From Kibdelosporangium persicum (lineage in GTDB: Bacteria > Actinomycetota > Actinomycetes > Mycobacteriales > Pseudonocardiaceae): a stretch of 64,000 bases of DNA. Where the stretch lies: contig NZ_JAAATY010000002.1 in assembly GCF_013280595.1 (NCBI RefSeq), positions 410,905 through 474,904 on the forward strand, written 5' to 3'. Made by a program: the position numbers and the translations under genes. Of the stretch, positions 40,108-48,110 are shown piece by piece. Within the stretch, counting starts at the first letter, position 1. The number at the start of each line of letters is the position of its first letter. The notes under the pieces are model-generated. The model was given only the letters and a program-made list of their open reading frames with translations. It did not search any database and was not told where the DNA came from.

Positions 40108-41702
40108 CGCTCGCCCAGGGGGTCGCCGGCTCCAGCCCGGCGCTGAACATCTCGATCTTCGCCGCGTTCGTGCTGATCACTTTGGTGGTCGTGTTCCGGG
40201 CGAGCAAGAACACCCGGACCGCCGCCGACTACTACGCCGCGGGCCGCGCGTTCACCGGCCCGCAGAACGGTATCGCCATTTCCGGTGACTACCTGTCCGC
40301 CGCCTCCTTCCTCGGGATCGCGGGTGCGATCGCGTTGAACGGCTATGACGGATTCCTCTACTCGATCGGGTTCCTGGTGGCCTGGCTGGTGGCTTTGCTG
40401 CTGGTCGCGGAGCTGTTACGGAACACCGGGAAATACACCATGGGCGACGTGCTGGCGTTCCGGATGCGCCAGCGCCCGGTGCGGGCCGCGGCGGCCGTGT
40501 CGACGCTCGCGGTGAGCTTCTTCTACCTGCTGGCGCAGATGGCGGGCGCCGGTGGGCTGGTCGCGTTGCTGTTGGGCATCACCAACCCGGTGGGCCAGGG
40601 CGCGGTGATCGCCGTGGTCGGCCTGATCATGATCGTGTACGTCCTGGTCGGCGGCATGAAGGGCACCACGTGGGTGCAGATCATCAAGGCGGCGCTGCTG
40701 ATCGTCGGCGCGGCCGGGATCACGGTCTGGGTGCTCGCCCGGTTCGGCTTCAACCTGTCGGCCATGCTCGGCGGGGCCGTGGAGAAGGGCGGCGCGGCCG
40801 TCCTCGATCCGGGCAAGCAGTACGGCAAGACCGGGCTGACCCAGCTGGACTTCGTGTCGCTGGCGTTGGCTCTCGTGCTCGGAACGGCCGGCCTGCCGCA
40901 CATCCTGATGCGCTTCTACACCGTGCCCACGGCCAAGGACGCACGGCGATCGGTGGTCTGGGCGATCTGGCTGATCGGCATCTTCTACCTGTTCACCCTG
41001 GTCCTCGGCTACGGCGCGGGGGCGATCGTCGGTCCGGAGGCGATCAACGCGGCACCGGGCAAGGCGAACTCGGCGGCACCACTGCTGGCTTCCGCGCTGG
41101 GCGGACCGGTGCTGCTCGGGTTCATCGCCGCGGTCGCGTTCGCGACGATCCTGGCTGTGGTCGCGGGGCTGACGATCACAGCCTCGGCGTCGTTCGCGCA
41201 CGACGTGTACGCGAACGTGATCAAGAAGGGTGAGGTGGACGACAAGGACCAGGAGGTCCGCGTCGCCCGGATCACCGCGCTGGTGATCGGTGCCGTGGCG
41301 ATCGTCGGCGGCATCGTCGCCAACGGCCAGAACATCGCGTTCCTCGTCGCGCTGGCGTTCGCGGTGGCCGCGTCCGCCAACCTGCCGACGATCCTGTACT
41401 CGCTGTTCTGGAAGCGGTTCAACACCTCGGGCGCGTTGTGGAGCATCTACGGCGGCCTGGCCGTGTGCGTACTGCTGATCGTGTTCTCACCCGCGGTGTC
41501 CGGCAACGCCACCGCGATGTTCCCGGACGCGGACTTCGATCTCTTCCCGCTGGCCAACCCCGGAATCGTGTCCATCCCGGTCTCGTTCGTCCTCGGCTGG
41601 CTCGGCACGGTGCTGTCGAAGGAGCGCAACGACGACAAGTACGCCGAGATGGAGGTGCGTGCGCTGACGGGCGTGGGAGCCGAGAAGGCCGTACAGCACT
41701 AG
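40104..41702 (+). CDS. actP: Cation/acetate symporter
   Basis: A 532-residue SSS-family symporter of the ActP branch with about thirteen helices. SGDYLSAASFLGIAGAIA, YTMGDVLAFRMRQRPVRA and TAGLPHILMRFYTVPTAKDAR are the family marks; PTILYSLFWKRFNTSGALW lies near the end. It should take up acetate and similar monocarboxylates with sodium or protons. The GTG start overlaps the DUF485 stop. The second symporter of the block, together with lutABC, makes this a carboxylate-use region. Confidence 0.92.
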   Translation: MTLAQGVAGSSPALNISIFAAFVLITLVVVFRASKNTRTAADYYAAGRAFTGPQNGIAISGDYLSAASFLGIAGAIALNGYDGFLYSIGFLVAWLVALLLVAELLRNTGKYTMGDVLAFRMRQRPVRAAAAVSTLAVSFFYLLAQMAGAGGLVALLLGITNPVGQGAVIAVVGLIMIVYVLVGGMKGTTWVQIIKAALLIVGAAGITVWVLARFGFNLSAMLGGAVEKGGAAVLDPGKQYGKTGLTQLDFVSLALALVLGTAGLPHILMRFYTVPTAKDARRSVVWAIWLIGIFYLFTLVLGYGAGAIVGPEAINAAPGKANSAAPLLASALGGPVLLGFIAAVAFATILAVVAGLTITASASFAHDVYANVIKKGEVDDKDQEVRVARITALVIGAVAIVGGIVANGQNIAFLVALAFAVAASANLPTILYSLFWKRFNTSGALWSIYGGLAVCVLLIVFSPAVSGNATAMFPDADFDLFPLANPGIVSIPVSFVLGWLGTVLSKERNDDKYAEMEVRALTGVGAEKAVQH

Positions 41703-41763
41703 AACGGGTACGGCTGAGCAGGCATAACAGCATTCCCACGCGGATCGTGGCAGCATTCGGGGC

Positions 41764-42096
41764 GTGACTATGCCCAACGTGCCGTCCGTGACGGTGAACG
41801 ACGTGCCGGCCGACGTGACGCTGCTCGACGTGCGCGAGCAGGACGAATGGGACGCCGGTCACGCCCCGGAAGCGCTGCACATCCCGATGAGCGAGCTGGC
41901 CGGGCGGCTGGAGGAGCTGCCCAACGACAAGGACGTCTACGTGATCTGCCGGAGCGGCGGCCGGTCCGCCCGGGTGACCGCGTACCTCAACGGCAACGGC
42001 TGGGACGCCACCAACGTCGACGGCGGTATGCAGGCGTGGGACGTCGCCGGCAAGAAGATGGTCAGCGAGTCGCAGGCCGACCCGGTGGTCATCTGA
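41764..42096 (+). CDS. Rhodanese-like sulfurtransferase domain protein
   Basis: A 110-residue single rhodanese domain. LLDVREQDEWDAGHAPEALHIP is the N-terminal signature and CRSGGRS is the active-site loop with the persulfide Cys. The loop length is that of small sulfurtransferases of the GlpE/PspE type. The start is GTG. The DUF4328 gene follows after 2 bases, suggesting co-transcription. Confidence 0.93.
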   Translation: MTMPNVPSVTVNDVPADVTLLDVREQDEWDAGHAPEALHIPMSELAGRLEELPNDKDVYVICRSGGRSARVTAYLNGNGWDATNVDGGMQAWDVAGKKMVSESQADPVVI

Positions 42097-42098
42097 CC

Positions 42099-43025
42099 GT
42101 GCACCCGTATTACCAGGCCAGACCGCCTGCACCGCCGACGCGCTGGGTGGCGACCGTGCCTCCCGGCGCATACCAGCGTGGCTCCGGCGGGCGAGGACGT
42201 CGTCGGCCGTACGCCGGTCCGCCCGCGTACCCGACGCCGCCGAGGTGGGGTTTCCCCAGCGTGGCCTGGCGGTGGCCGACGTCCGTGCCCGGGGCGTTGC
42301 AGGAGACGCCCGCCGCGGTGGACCGCGTCAGGTCGATCGCCAAGCACACGGTCGCCATGCTCTGGCTGCTCGCTGGCCTGGCCGTGCTGGCGGCTGCGGC
42401 CGAGGTCTGGCGGTACGTGTTGCTGCTGCAAAGCCGGTTCGGTGCGCTGAGCAGCGGGGTCGTGTCGACCTCCGACACGTTCGTCTACACCGGGTCGATC
42501 CTGGCGCTGGCCGTCGGCGCGATCGCCGTCGCGCTGACGATCTGGTGGCTGTACGTGGCCAGGATGGCGGCGGCCGAGGCGTCCGGTTTCCGGCCGGGCC
42601 GCACGAACAAGCAGTTCTTCCTGGGCATGCTGATCCCTGGCGTCAACCTCGCGGTGGCCGGTTCGGTGTTCGCGGAGATCGAGCACGCCGCCGAACGCGG
42701 TGACCCGAACGACCGGCCGACACCGAGCAGGCTCGTCAAGTGGTGGTGGGGGATATGGATCGCCGACGCGTTGTTCATGGGATTCACGTTCGCCTGGCGG
42801 TTCCGTGACGGCGTGCAGGCCCAGGCTGACGGTGTCGTGCTGGCTGCGGTGACCGACCTGCTCGGAGCCGCCCTCGCGGTGCTCACCATCCTGCTGATCC
42901 GCAAACTCGTGGCGCTGCTCGCGCCCATCGACACCGTCAGCTTGCGACCGATGCGTGTGCTCAAGGTGGTCGACGCGCCCGCGCCGCCGCTGCGTGCGAC
43001 CCGGGCATTCGGTTCCTCCCGGTGA
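42099..43025 (+). CDS. DUF4328-type membrane protein
   Basis: A 308-residue protein. A Pro/Arg/Tyr-rich 80-residue cytosolic start is followed by four or five hydrophobic segments. RFRDGVQAQADG and the TIWWLYVARMAAAEASGFRPGR motif with WFIPG-like GMLIPGVNLAV are the pattern of DUF4328 proteins. The GTG start lies 2 bases after the rhodanese stop. Function unknown. Confidence 0.8.
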   Translation: MHPYYQARPPAPPTRWVATVPPGAYQRGSGGRGRRRPYAGPPAYPTPPRWGFPSVAWRWPTSVPGALQETPAAVDRVRSIAKHTVAMLWLLAGLAVLAAAAEVWRYVLLLQSRFGALSSGVVSTSDTFVYTGSILALAVGAIAVALTIWWLYVARMAAAEASGFRPGRTNKQFFLGMLIPGVNLAVAGSVFAEIEHAAERGDPNDRPTPSRLVKWWWGIWIADALFMGFTFAWRFRDGVQAQADGVVLAAVTDLLGAALAVLTILLIRKLVALLAPIDTVSLRPMRVLKVVDAPAPPLRATRAFGSSR

Positions 43026-43044
43026 TGCGACCAGCTGACGCGCA

Positions 43045-43062
43045 GCGTCCCGCCTGGGACGC
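43045..43062. terminator. Short hairpin between convergent genes
   Basis: GCGTCCC-GCCT-GGGACGC is a perfect 7-bp stem with a 4-base loop. It fills the 37-bp gap between the DUF4328 and peptidase stop codons and touches the latter. Confidence 0.6.
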
Positions 43063-44172
43063 CTACGACTTCGCGGCGCTCAGTATCGCCCCGACCTGTG
43101 TGTCCACCAGCTTGGAGATCGGAATCGGCTCGGCGACCGAGTCCTCCTCGGCGAACCACTTGTCGAAGAGTTCGCTGAACGCTTGGCGGTGCTCACCGTC
43201 GACTATCCGCAGCGCTGTCGCGCACGCTCGAAGCCGGATCATGTGGGCGATCTGCCTGAGCCCGAACCGTTCCGCGACTGTCGCTTCGCCTTCGGCCTGA
43301 TGGGCACGCATGGCGTTCGCGAATCGTTCGGCCGCAGGCTGGACCTCCAGGAACGAACGCGACAACGGCGAATCGGGTACGGCGGGCAGCTCCGGTAACT
43401 TGCGGACGTCGTCGATCATGTCCGCCACCTCCGCGAACACGTCGGCGCGGGGCAACCCGCTGCTCGTCGTGTCCGAGCTGCGGGGATCGGACCAGAGCGG
43501 CACTTCGACGACCAGGCTGAACGTTCCGTACTGGCTCGCGTAGTGCACGCTCGACATGCCGGGCACGAATTCGTGGCCCGGGAACAGGAACACCCCTGGC
43601 CGGATCCGCTGCGTTCCCGGCAGTTCGGCATCCCCGACGTGCAGCGGGATGCCTGTCGGCAGGTCGGCCAGCGCGTCCGCGAGCCCAGGACGGTCCGCAC
43701 TGACGTAGTAGAAGACGCCACCGACTTCGCCGTTGTGCAGTGAGCACATCAGGTCGGGGCGGACCTCGTCGATCACGGCCCGCAGCGCCCGGGTTTCCGG
43801 CATGCCGTCCGGGAACGTCCATTCGACCTGCTCGTCGAACGGTGGCCGGTAGAACCCGCGGAAGTAGCGCTCGCGGCTCAGCGGCCCGGCGTACCAGCCT
43901 TCGTTGAGCCGCGCGCCGTCCGGATCGACGCAGCCGATGAGGTGCCACGTGAAACCAAGGTCGTCCCTGGTGACCGACTCGGCCAGCCGCGGCACGGTCA
44001 GAAAGCCGATCGGCTCGTTCGGGTGCGGTCCGGCGAAGACCAGGGCGCTGCGCGGGCCGTTGCCGATGCTGACCATCGTGATCGGTTCGCCCAGCCGTGA
44101 CCTGCCGATCTGTCGCGGCGGGCCGAACTCGGCCAGCCGGGCGGTCACCTCGTCGGGGTGGGGGAAGCTCAT
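43063..44172 (-). CDS. M14-like zinc carboxypeptidase
   Basis: A 369-residue protein of the succinylglutamate desuccinylase/carboxypeptidase A fold. FAGPHPNEPIG gives the His and Glu zinc ligands, and MCSLHNGEVGG gives the third His; SLVVEVPLW holds the likely catalytic Glu. No signal peptide is seen, so it acts in the cytosol. ATG 44172 was chosen because a TAATGT -10 element lies 8 bases before it, as in leaderless genes; ATG 44184 would sit inside the operator. It is divergent from a TetR gene, which probably represses it. Substrate unknown. Confidence 0.82.
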   Translation of the reverse strand: MSFPHPDEVTARLAEFGPPRQIGRSRLGEPITMVSIGNGPRSALVFAGPHPNEPIGFLTVPRLAESVTRDDLGFTWHLIGCVDPDGARLNEGWYAGPLSRERYFRGFYRPPFDEQVEWTFPDGMPETRALRAVIDEVRPDLMCSLHNGEVGGVFYYVSADRPGLADALADLPTGIPLHVGDAELPGTQRIRPGVFLFPGHEFVPGMSSVHYASQYGTFSLVVEVPLWSDPRSSDTTSSGLPRADVFAEVADMIDDVRKLPELPAVPDSPLSRSFLEVQPAAERFANAMRAHQAEGEATVAERFGLRQIAHMIRLRACATALRIVDGEHRQAFSELFDKWFAEEDSVAEPIPISKLVDTQVGAILSAAKS

Positions 44173-44174
44173 AG

Positions 44175-44204
44175 ATAATGACATTATTCAGATAGTGCTA
44201 TTAT
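44175..44204. promoter_or_regulatory. Overlapping leaderless promoters and TetR operator
   Basis: This AT-rich 38-bp gap separates the divergent genes. ATAATGACATTAT (44175-44187) and ATAGTGCTATTAT (44192-44204) are two similar near-palindromes 17 bp apart. They contain the -10 candidates TAATGT (minus) and TATTAT (plus), which end 8 and 6 bases from the respective ATG codons. Neither gene has a ribosome site, so both mRNAs are probably leaderless, and a dimer bound here would block both. Confidence 0.6.
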
Positions 44205-44210
44205 TTCAAC

Positions 44211-44795
44211 ATGCCGAGCAGAGCGGAGACGCGGGAGCGCAGCCGTCGTGCCCTGATCACGGCGGCGATCGACCTGATCGCCGCGCAGGGGTACCGGGCC
44301 GCGACCGTCGAGGCGATCGCGGCGAAAGCCGGCCTCACGACCGGCGCGGTCTACTCCGGGTTCGGCGGCAAGCGGGAACTGTTCGCCGCGGCCGTCGAGC
44401 ACTGCCGTGCCGAACGACCGCTGGATCTCTCCGGCGACACGCCCGTCGAGGTGCTGCGGAACTTCGGCACGGCGATGGCCGCCGCCGGGTCCACTTCGGA
44501 CACCCGACGGCTCTTCCGGTTCGAGGCCGAACTCGCGCCGTTGGTCCTGCACGACCCCGTGTTCGCCGAACGGCTCAGCGCGGACCCGATGGTCGACGCG
44601 CTCACCGAAGCCCTGGTCGGCACGGGCGTCACACAGCACCACGCGGAGCGCGTGGCCATGTCGGCCGCCGCGCTCGCGCGTGGTCTGCTGCAGCAGTGGC
44701 TGTTGCGGGGCGCCGAGGTGGATGCCGAGCTCGTCACCACCGCTTGTGGAGCGTTAGCCGGTCTTCTGGAACTCGAAGGCCTTCGCGGCGTCTGA
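44211..44795 (+). CDS. TetR-family regulator
   Basis: A 194-residue regulator. Residues 8-55 are the TetR helix-turn-helix (RSRRALITAAIDLIAAQGYR, TVEAIAAKAGLTTGAVYSGFG); the rest is a helical ligand domain (TetR_C type). It is divergent from the zinc-peptidase gene across the paired operator. Its end overlaps the convergent binding-protein gene by 42 bp. Confidence 0.92.
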   Translation: MPSRAETRERSRRALITAAIDLIAAQGYRAATVEAIAAKAGLTTGAVYSGFGGKRELFAAAVEHCRAERPLDLSGDTPVEVLRNFGTAMAAAGSTSDTRRLFRFEAELAPLVLHDPVFAERLSADPMVDALTEALVGTGVTQHHAERVAMSAAALARGLLQQWLLRGAEVDAELVTTACGALAGLLELEGLRGV

Positions 44796-46022
44796 CGTCG
44801 TGTTGTACTTGACCGTCTTCAAGCCGAACGGCTTCGTCGGATCGACCGCGAACAGCGTGCTGGATCGTGGCGGGTTACGGGACTCGACGGGGCCGTACTG
44901 GTAGTCGTCGGTCAGGCCGTCGAACGACACCCGGCCGAGCTGGTTCATCGCGTTCAGAATCCCGTCACGGGACAGGTTTCCGAGCTCGACGGCCTTCTCC
45001 AGGACCGCGGTCATCGCGCGGCCCTGGTTGTAGCCGAACGCGAGGTAGTAGTCCGGCTGCTGACCAGGACCGAACTGCGCGGTGCGGGCCACCAGGTCCT
45101 TCATGCCGGGCACCTTCTCGTCGCCCCACTCCGTGCCCTCGGCCACGATCAACGTGGTCTGTTGCAGGTACGGCGTGATCGCCGACTTCGACATGGCCGA
45201 CGCGTAGGCGGGGGACTGCGCGTACCAGCGTGGCGTGAACTTGGCCTGCGCCGCCGTGCCCCAGATCTTGCCCGCGTCGGTCGGGGTCGCGGTCAGGAAC
45301 ACCATCTGGCAGCCCGCGCCGGCCAACGCCTGGATCTGACCGGTGAAGTTCTCCGTGCCGGTCTTGTACCGCTGGGTGTTGGCGATGCTGAACCCGTACT
45401 TCTGGGCGGCGTACTGCAGGCCCTGCAACCCGGCCTCGCCGTACACGTCGTCCTGGATCATGTTGCAGATCTTGGCGTCCTTGCTGCCGCCACCGTCGGT
45501 CAAGTAGTGGTCGAGCGCGTTGATCACCTGGATCTGGTACGGCCCGCCGACCGGCAGCAGGTTCGCCTCACGTACCCACAGCGCGTCCAGCGAGGCGGGC
45601 GCGGCCAGCACCTTGTCCGTCTTGAGCTGCGGTAACACCGCGAGAGTCGGTGCCGTGCCGAGGACCTGGGTGAACGCGACCACGTTGCCCTTCACCTTGT
45701 TGTACTGCTGCACGGTCACGTCCGGCTTGTACTGGGTGTCCTCCTGGACAAGCTCCACCTTGTACTTCCCGGCGACGCCGCCGCGCTGGTTGAGCGCGTC
45801 GAACCAGATCTTGTTGCCCGCGGTCAACGGCAGCCCGATCACCGCGACCGGCCCGGAAAGCGGGGACAGCACGCCGAGTTTGATGGTGGTCCCGTCGAAC
45901 CCGGTGGTCGACGGGGGCGCTCCGGCGGTGCCACCGGAGCCACCGCCACCCTGATCCCCGGCGCCTCCGCAGCCCGCTATCACGAGCATCGCGGCCAACG
46001 CCAGTGTGATGCGTCGATGCAT
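44754..46022 (-). CDS. livK: Branched-chain-type ABC transporter binding lipoprotein
   Basis: A 422-residue extracellular solute-binding protein of the LivK/Leu-Ile-Val type. The lipobox is VIAGC, with the lipid-carrying Cys at about residue 18, then a Gly/Ser linker. IKLGVLSPLSGPVAVIG opens the first lobe and GGVAGKYKVELVQEDTQYKPD follows. It is the last gene of a leftward operon (livF, livG, ligase, livH, livM, livK). The ligase in the operon points to an organic acid ligand rather than an amino acid. Confidence 0.92.
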   Translation of the reverse strand: MHRRITLALAAMLVIAGCGGAGDQGGGGSGGTAGAPPSTTGFDGTTIKLGVLSPLSGPVAVIGLPLTAGNKIWFDALNQRGGVAGKYKVELVQEDTQYKPDVTVQQYNKVKGNVVAFTQVLGTAPTLAVLPQLKTDKVLAAPASLDALWVREANLLPVGGPYQIQVINALDHYLTDGGGSKDAKICNMIQDDVYGEAGLQGLQYAAQKYGFSIANTQRYKTGTENFTGQIQALAGAGCQMVFLTATPTDAGKIWGTAAQAKFTPRWYAQSPAYASAMSKSAITPYLQQTTLIVAEGTEWGDEKVPGMKDLVARTAQFGPGQQPDYYLAFGYNQGRAMTAVLEKAVELGNLSRDGILNAMNQLGRVSFDGLTDDYQYGPVESRNPPRSSTLFAVDPTKPFGLKTVKYNTTSDAAKAFEFQKTG

Positions 46023-46034
46023 GGTGACGGCCTC

Positions 46035-47132
46035 CTAATACGAGAATGGCCAAGACTTGAAGTAAGCCTTGATCCGTAACCAGATCCCTGCCAGCCCCCG
46101 TGGTTCGAGCACCAGGAAAAGCACGATCAGCACTCCGAAGATGGCCTGGTTCAACGCGAACACGCTGATGAACCCCTCCCCGCCGACACTGGTCCGCACG
46201 CCGGGGATGGCGTCGCCGAACCGGTCGATCAACGCGGGCAGCGCGCCGACGAAGACGGCGCCGAGGATCGACCCGAACACCGTGCCGAGCCCGCCCACGA
46301 TGACAATCGCGATGTACTGGATGGACAGCAACAGATTCCACTCGTCCGGGCTCACGAACTGTTGATAGGACCCGAACAGCGCGCCCGCGACGGACGCGAT
46401 GGCGCTTGAGACGACGAACGCGCCGATCTTGTACCGGCCTGCCCGTACCCCGATGACCTCGGCCGCCTGGTCACGATCACGCACTGCTTGCAGCGCGCGT
46501 CCCGGCCTCGTCCTCACCAGGTTCTTCACCAGCAGGGCGACGATCGCGACCAACGCCCAGACGAGCCAGAAATACCCCTGGTTGCGGGAATACACCTCAC
46601 CCGCGAGTTCCACGCGGTTGAAGTCGATCGGCCCCAGGCTGACCGGTGCGTTGACGGACGTCCCGGAATTGCCGCCGGTCAATCCCCTGAAGTTGCGCCA
46701 CAGGTGTTCCCCGACGAACACCAGGCCGAGCGTCACGATCGCCAGATAGTGGCCGCGTAGCCGGAGCGCGAACGGCCCGATCACCGCACCCAGCAAACCA
46801 CCGGCCAGTGCGGCCATCGGCAACCAGAGCACCAGCGGCAGCCCGAGCTCGCCGCCCGCCCAACCGGTCACGTACGCACCCGCGCCGATGAAGAACGCGT
46901 GCCCGAGCGATATCTGTCCACAGTAGCCAGTCAGGAGGTTGAGCCCGATCGCGCCGACGGCCGTGATGCCGACGTAGACCAGGACGCTGAGCCAGAAGTC
47001 GTCCTGCACCACCATCGGCAGCATAACGAGGGTGACCAGCATGGCGGCGAGTCCGGCTCGCGCGGCCGGTGACCCGAACAGGCGCAGGTCCTGCCGGTAG
47101 TCCCGGACGAGATTGCGGTGCGGCTTGGCCAT
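46035..47132 (-). CDS. livM: Branched-chain-type ABC permease (LivM)
   Basis: A 365-residue membrane subunit with about nine to ten helices. GLNLLTGYCGQISLGHAFF is the LivM signature and RDRDQAAEVIGVRAGRYK is the cytosolic coupling (EAA-like) loop. VGGLGTVFGSILGAVFVGALP follows. ATG 47132 overlaps the livH stop by one base. The protein has no ATP-binding domain, unlike LivM-LivG fusions. Confidence 0.93.
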   Translation of the reverse strand: MAKPHRNLVRDYRQDLRLFGSPAARAGLAAMLVTLVMLPMVVQDDFWLSVLVYVGITAVGAIGLNLLTGYCGQISLGHAFFIGAGAYVTGWAGGELGLPLVLWLPMAALAGGLLGAVIGPFALRLRGHYLAIVTLGLVFVGEHLWRNFRGLTGGNSGTSVNAPVSLGPIDFNRVELAGEVYSRNQGYFWLVWALVAIVALLVKNLVRTRPGRALQAVRDRDQAAEVIGVRAGRYKIGAFVVSSAIASVAGALFGSYQQFVSPDEWNLLLSIQYIAIVIVGGLGTVFGSILGAVFVGALPALIDRFGDAIPGVRTSVGGEGFISVFALNQAIFGVLIVLFLVLEPRGLAGIWLRIKAYFKSWPFSY

Positions 47133-48028
47133 CAGACTCGCCTCACGTCCTTCGTTCCGAGCAGCCCGTACGGCCGGATCAGCAGGATCACGATCATCAG
47201 GATGTAGGGAACGATGATGGAGACGTTGTCCCCGGCCCATGAGAACAGTTGGTCCTGGTAGCCCCGAGTCAGCGCCTCGGCGAGCCCGATCACCAGCCCG
47301 CCAAGCACGGCGCCGCCCGGCGAGTCCATCCCGCCCACGATCATCGCCGGGAACGCCGCCAACGCGATGAACCCGATCGACGGACTCAACCCGCCCGGCC
47401 CCGCCGCCATCGCGATCCCGGCGAGCGCGGCCAACGCCGCCGCGATCGCCCAGGACACCGCGTACACCCGCCGCGCGCTGATCCCTTGCGCCAGCGCGGC
47501 TTCCGGATCGAACGCGGTCACCCGCATCGCCAGACCCAGCGGCGAGTACTTGAAGAAGGCGAAGAACCCGATGACCACGGCGGTCGTGAGCCCGATCGTC
47601 CACAGGTCCTTGACCCCGAACACCAGCCCGCCGAGCTCGACGGTGTTGATGTTCCACGGATTGCGCACCTGCAGGTTGTCGAACCCCCAGATGGCGGTGA
47701 TCACCGGCTCCAGGATGAAAAGAAGCCCGATGGTGATCATGATGACCGCGAACGGCGGCTGCCCCACCATCCTGCGCAGCACGATCCTCTCGAACCCGGC
47801 CCCGACCAACGCCGCGGCCAGACAGGCGAGCAGGATCGCGACCCCGAACCCGAGCAGCAGGTTGTTGGAGAAGGTGTACCCGAGGTACGCGCCCAGTGCG
47901 AGCAGCCCACCCTGCGCGAAGTTGATCACCCCGGTCGACTTGAAGATCACCACGAACCCCAGCGCGACCAAGGCATAGGTGGATCCAAGCGCCAGCCCGG
48001 CGAAGCAGTTCTGCAGAAAGGCGGTCAT
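47132..48028 (-). CDS. livH: Branched-chain-type ABC permease (LivH)
   Basis: A 298-residue membrane subunit with about eight helices. GLALGSTYALVALGFVVIFKSTGVINFAQGG is split as the family start; AMRVTAFDPEAALAQGISARRVYA is the coupling loop and VGGMDSPGGAVLGGLVIGLAEAL follows. It pairs with LivM. Confidence 0.93.
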   Translation of the reverse strand: MTAFLQNCFAGLALGSTYALVALGFVVIFKSTGVINFAQGGLLALGAYLGYTFSNNLLLGFGVAILLACLAAALVGAGFERIVLRRMVGQPPFAVIMITIGLLFILEPVITAIWGFDNLQVRNPWNINTVELGGLVFGVKDLWTIGLTTAVVIGFFAFFKYSPLGLAMRVTAFDPEAALAQGISARRVYAVSWAIAAALAALAGIAMAAGPGGLSPSIGFIALAAFPAMIVGGMDSPGGAVLGGLVIGLAEALTRGYQDQLFSWAGDNVSIIVPYILMIVILLIRPYGLLGTKDVRRV

Positions 48029-48049
48029 CCCCGTCCCTCCCAGCTCACC

Positions 48050-48097
48050 CCTCGTGAGTGTTTATCGGGGTTAGAACACGGATAAACACTCACGAGG
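48050..48097. terminator. 17-bp perfect hairpin inside the liv operon
   Basis: CCTCGTGAGTGTTTATC and its exact complement form a 17-bp stem with a 14-base loop in the 82-bp gap between the ligase and livH. No long T-run follows on the minus strand, so it may dampen rather than end transcription, or be a dispersed palindromic repeat of this lineage. Confidence 0.55.
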
Positions 48098-48110
48098 TCT
48101 ACCTGGGCTT

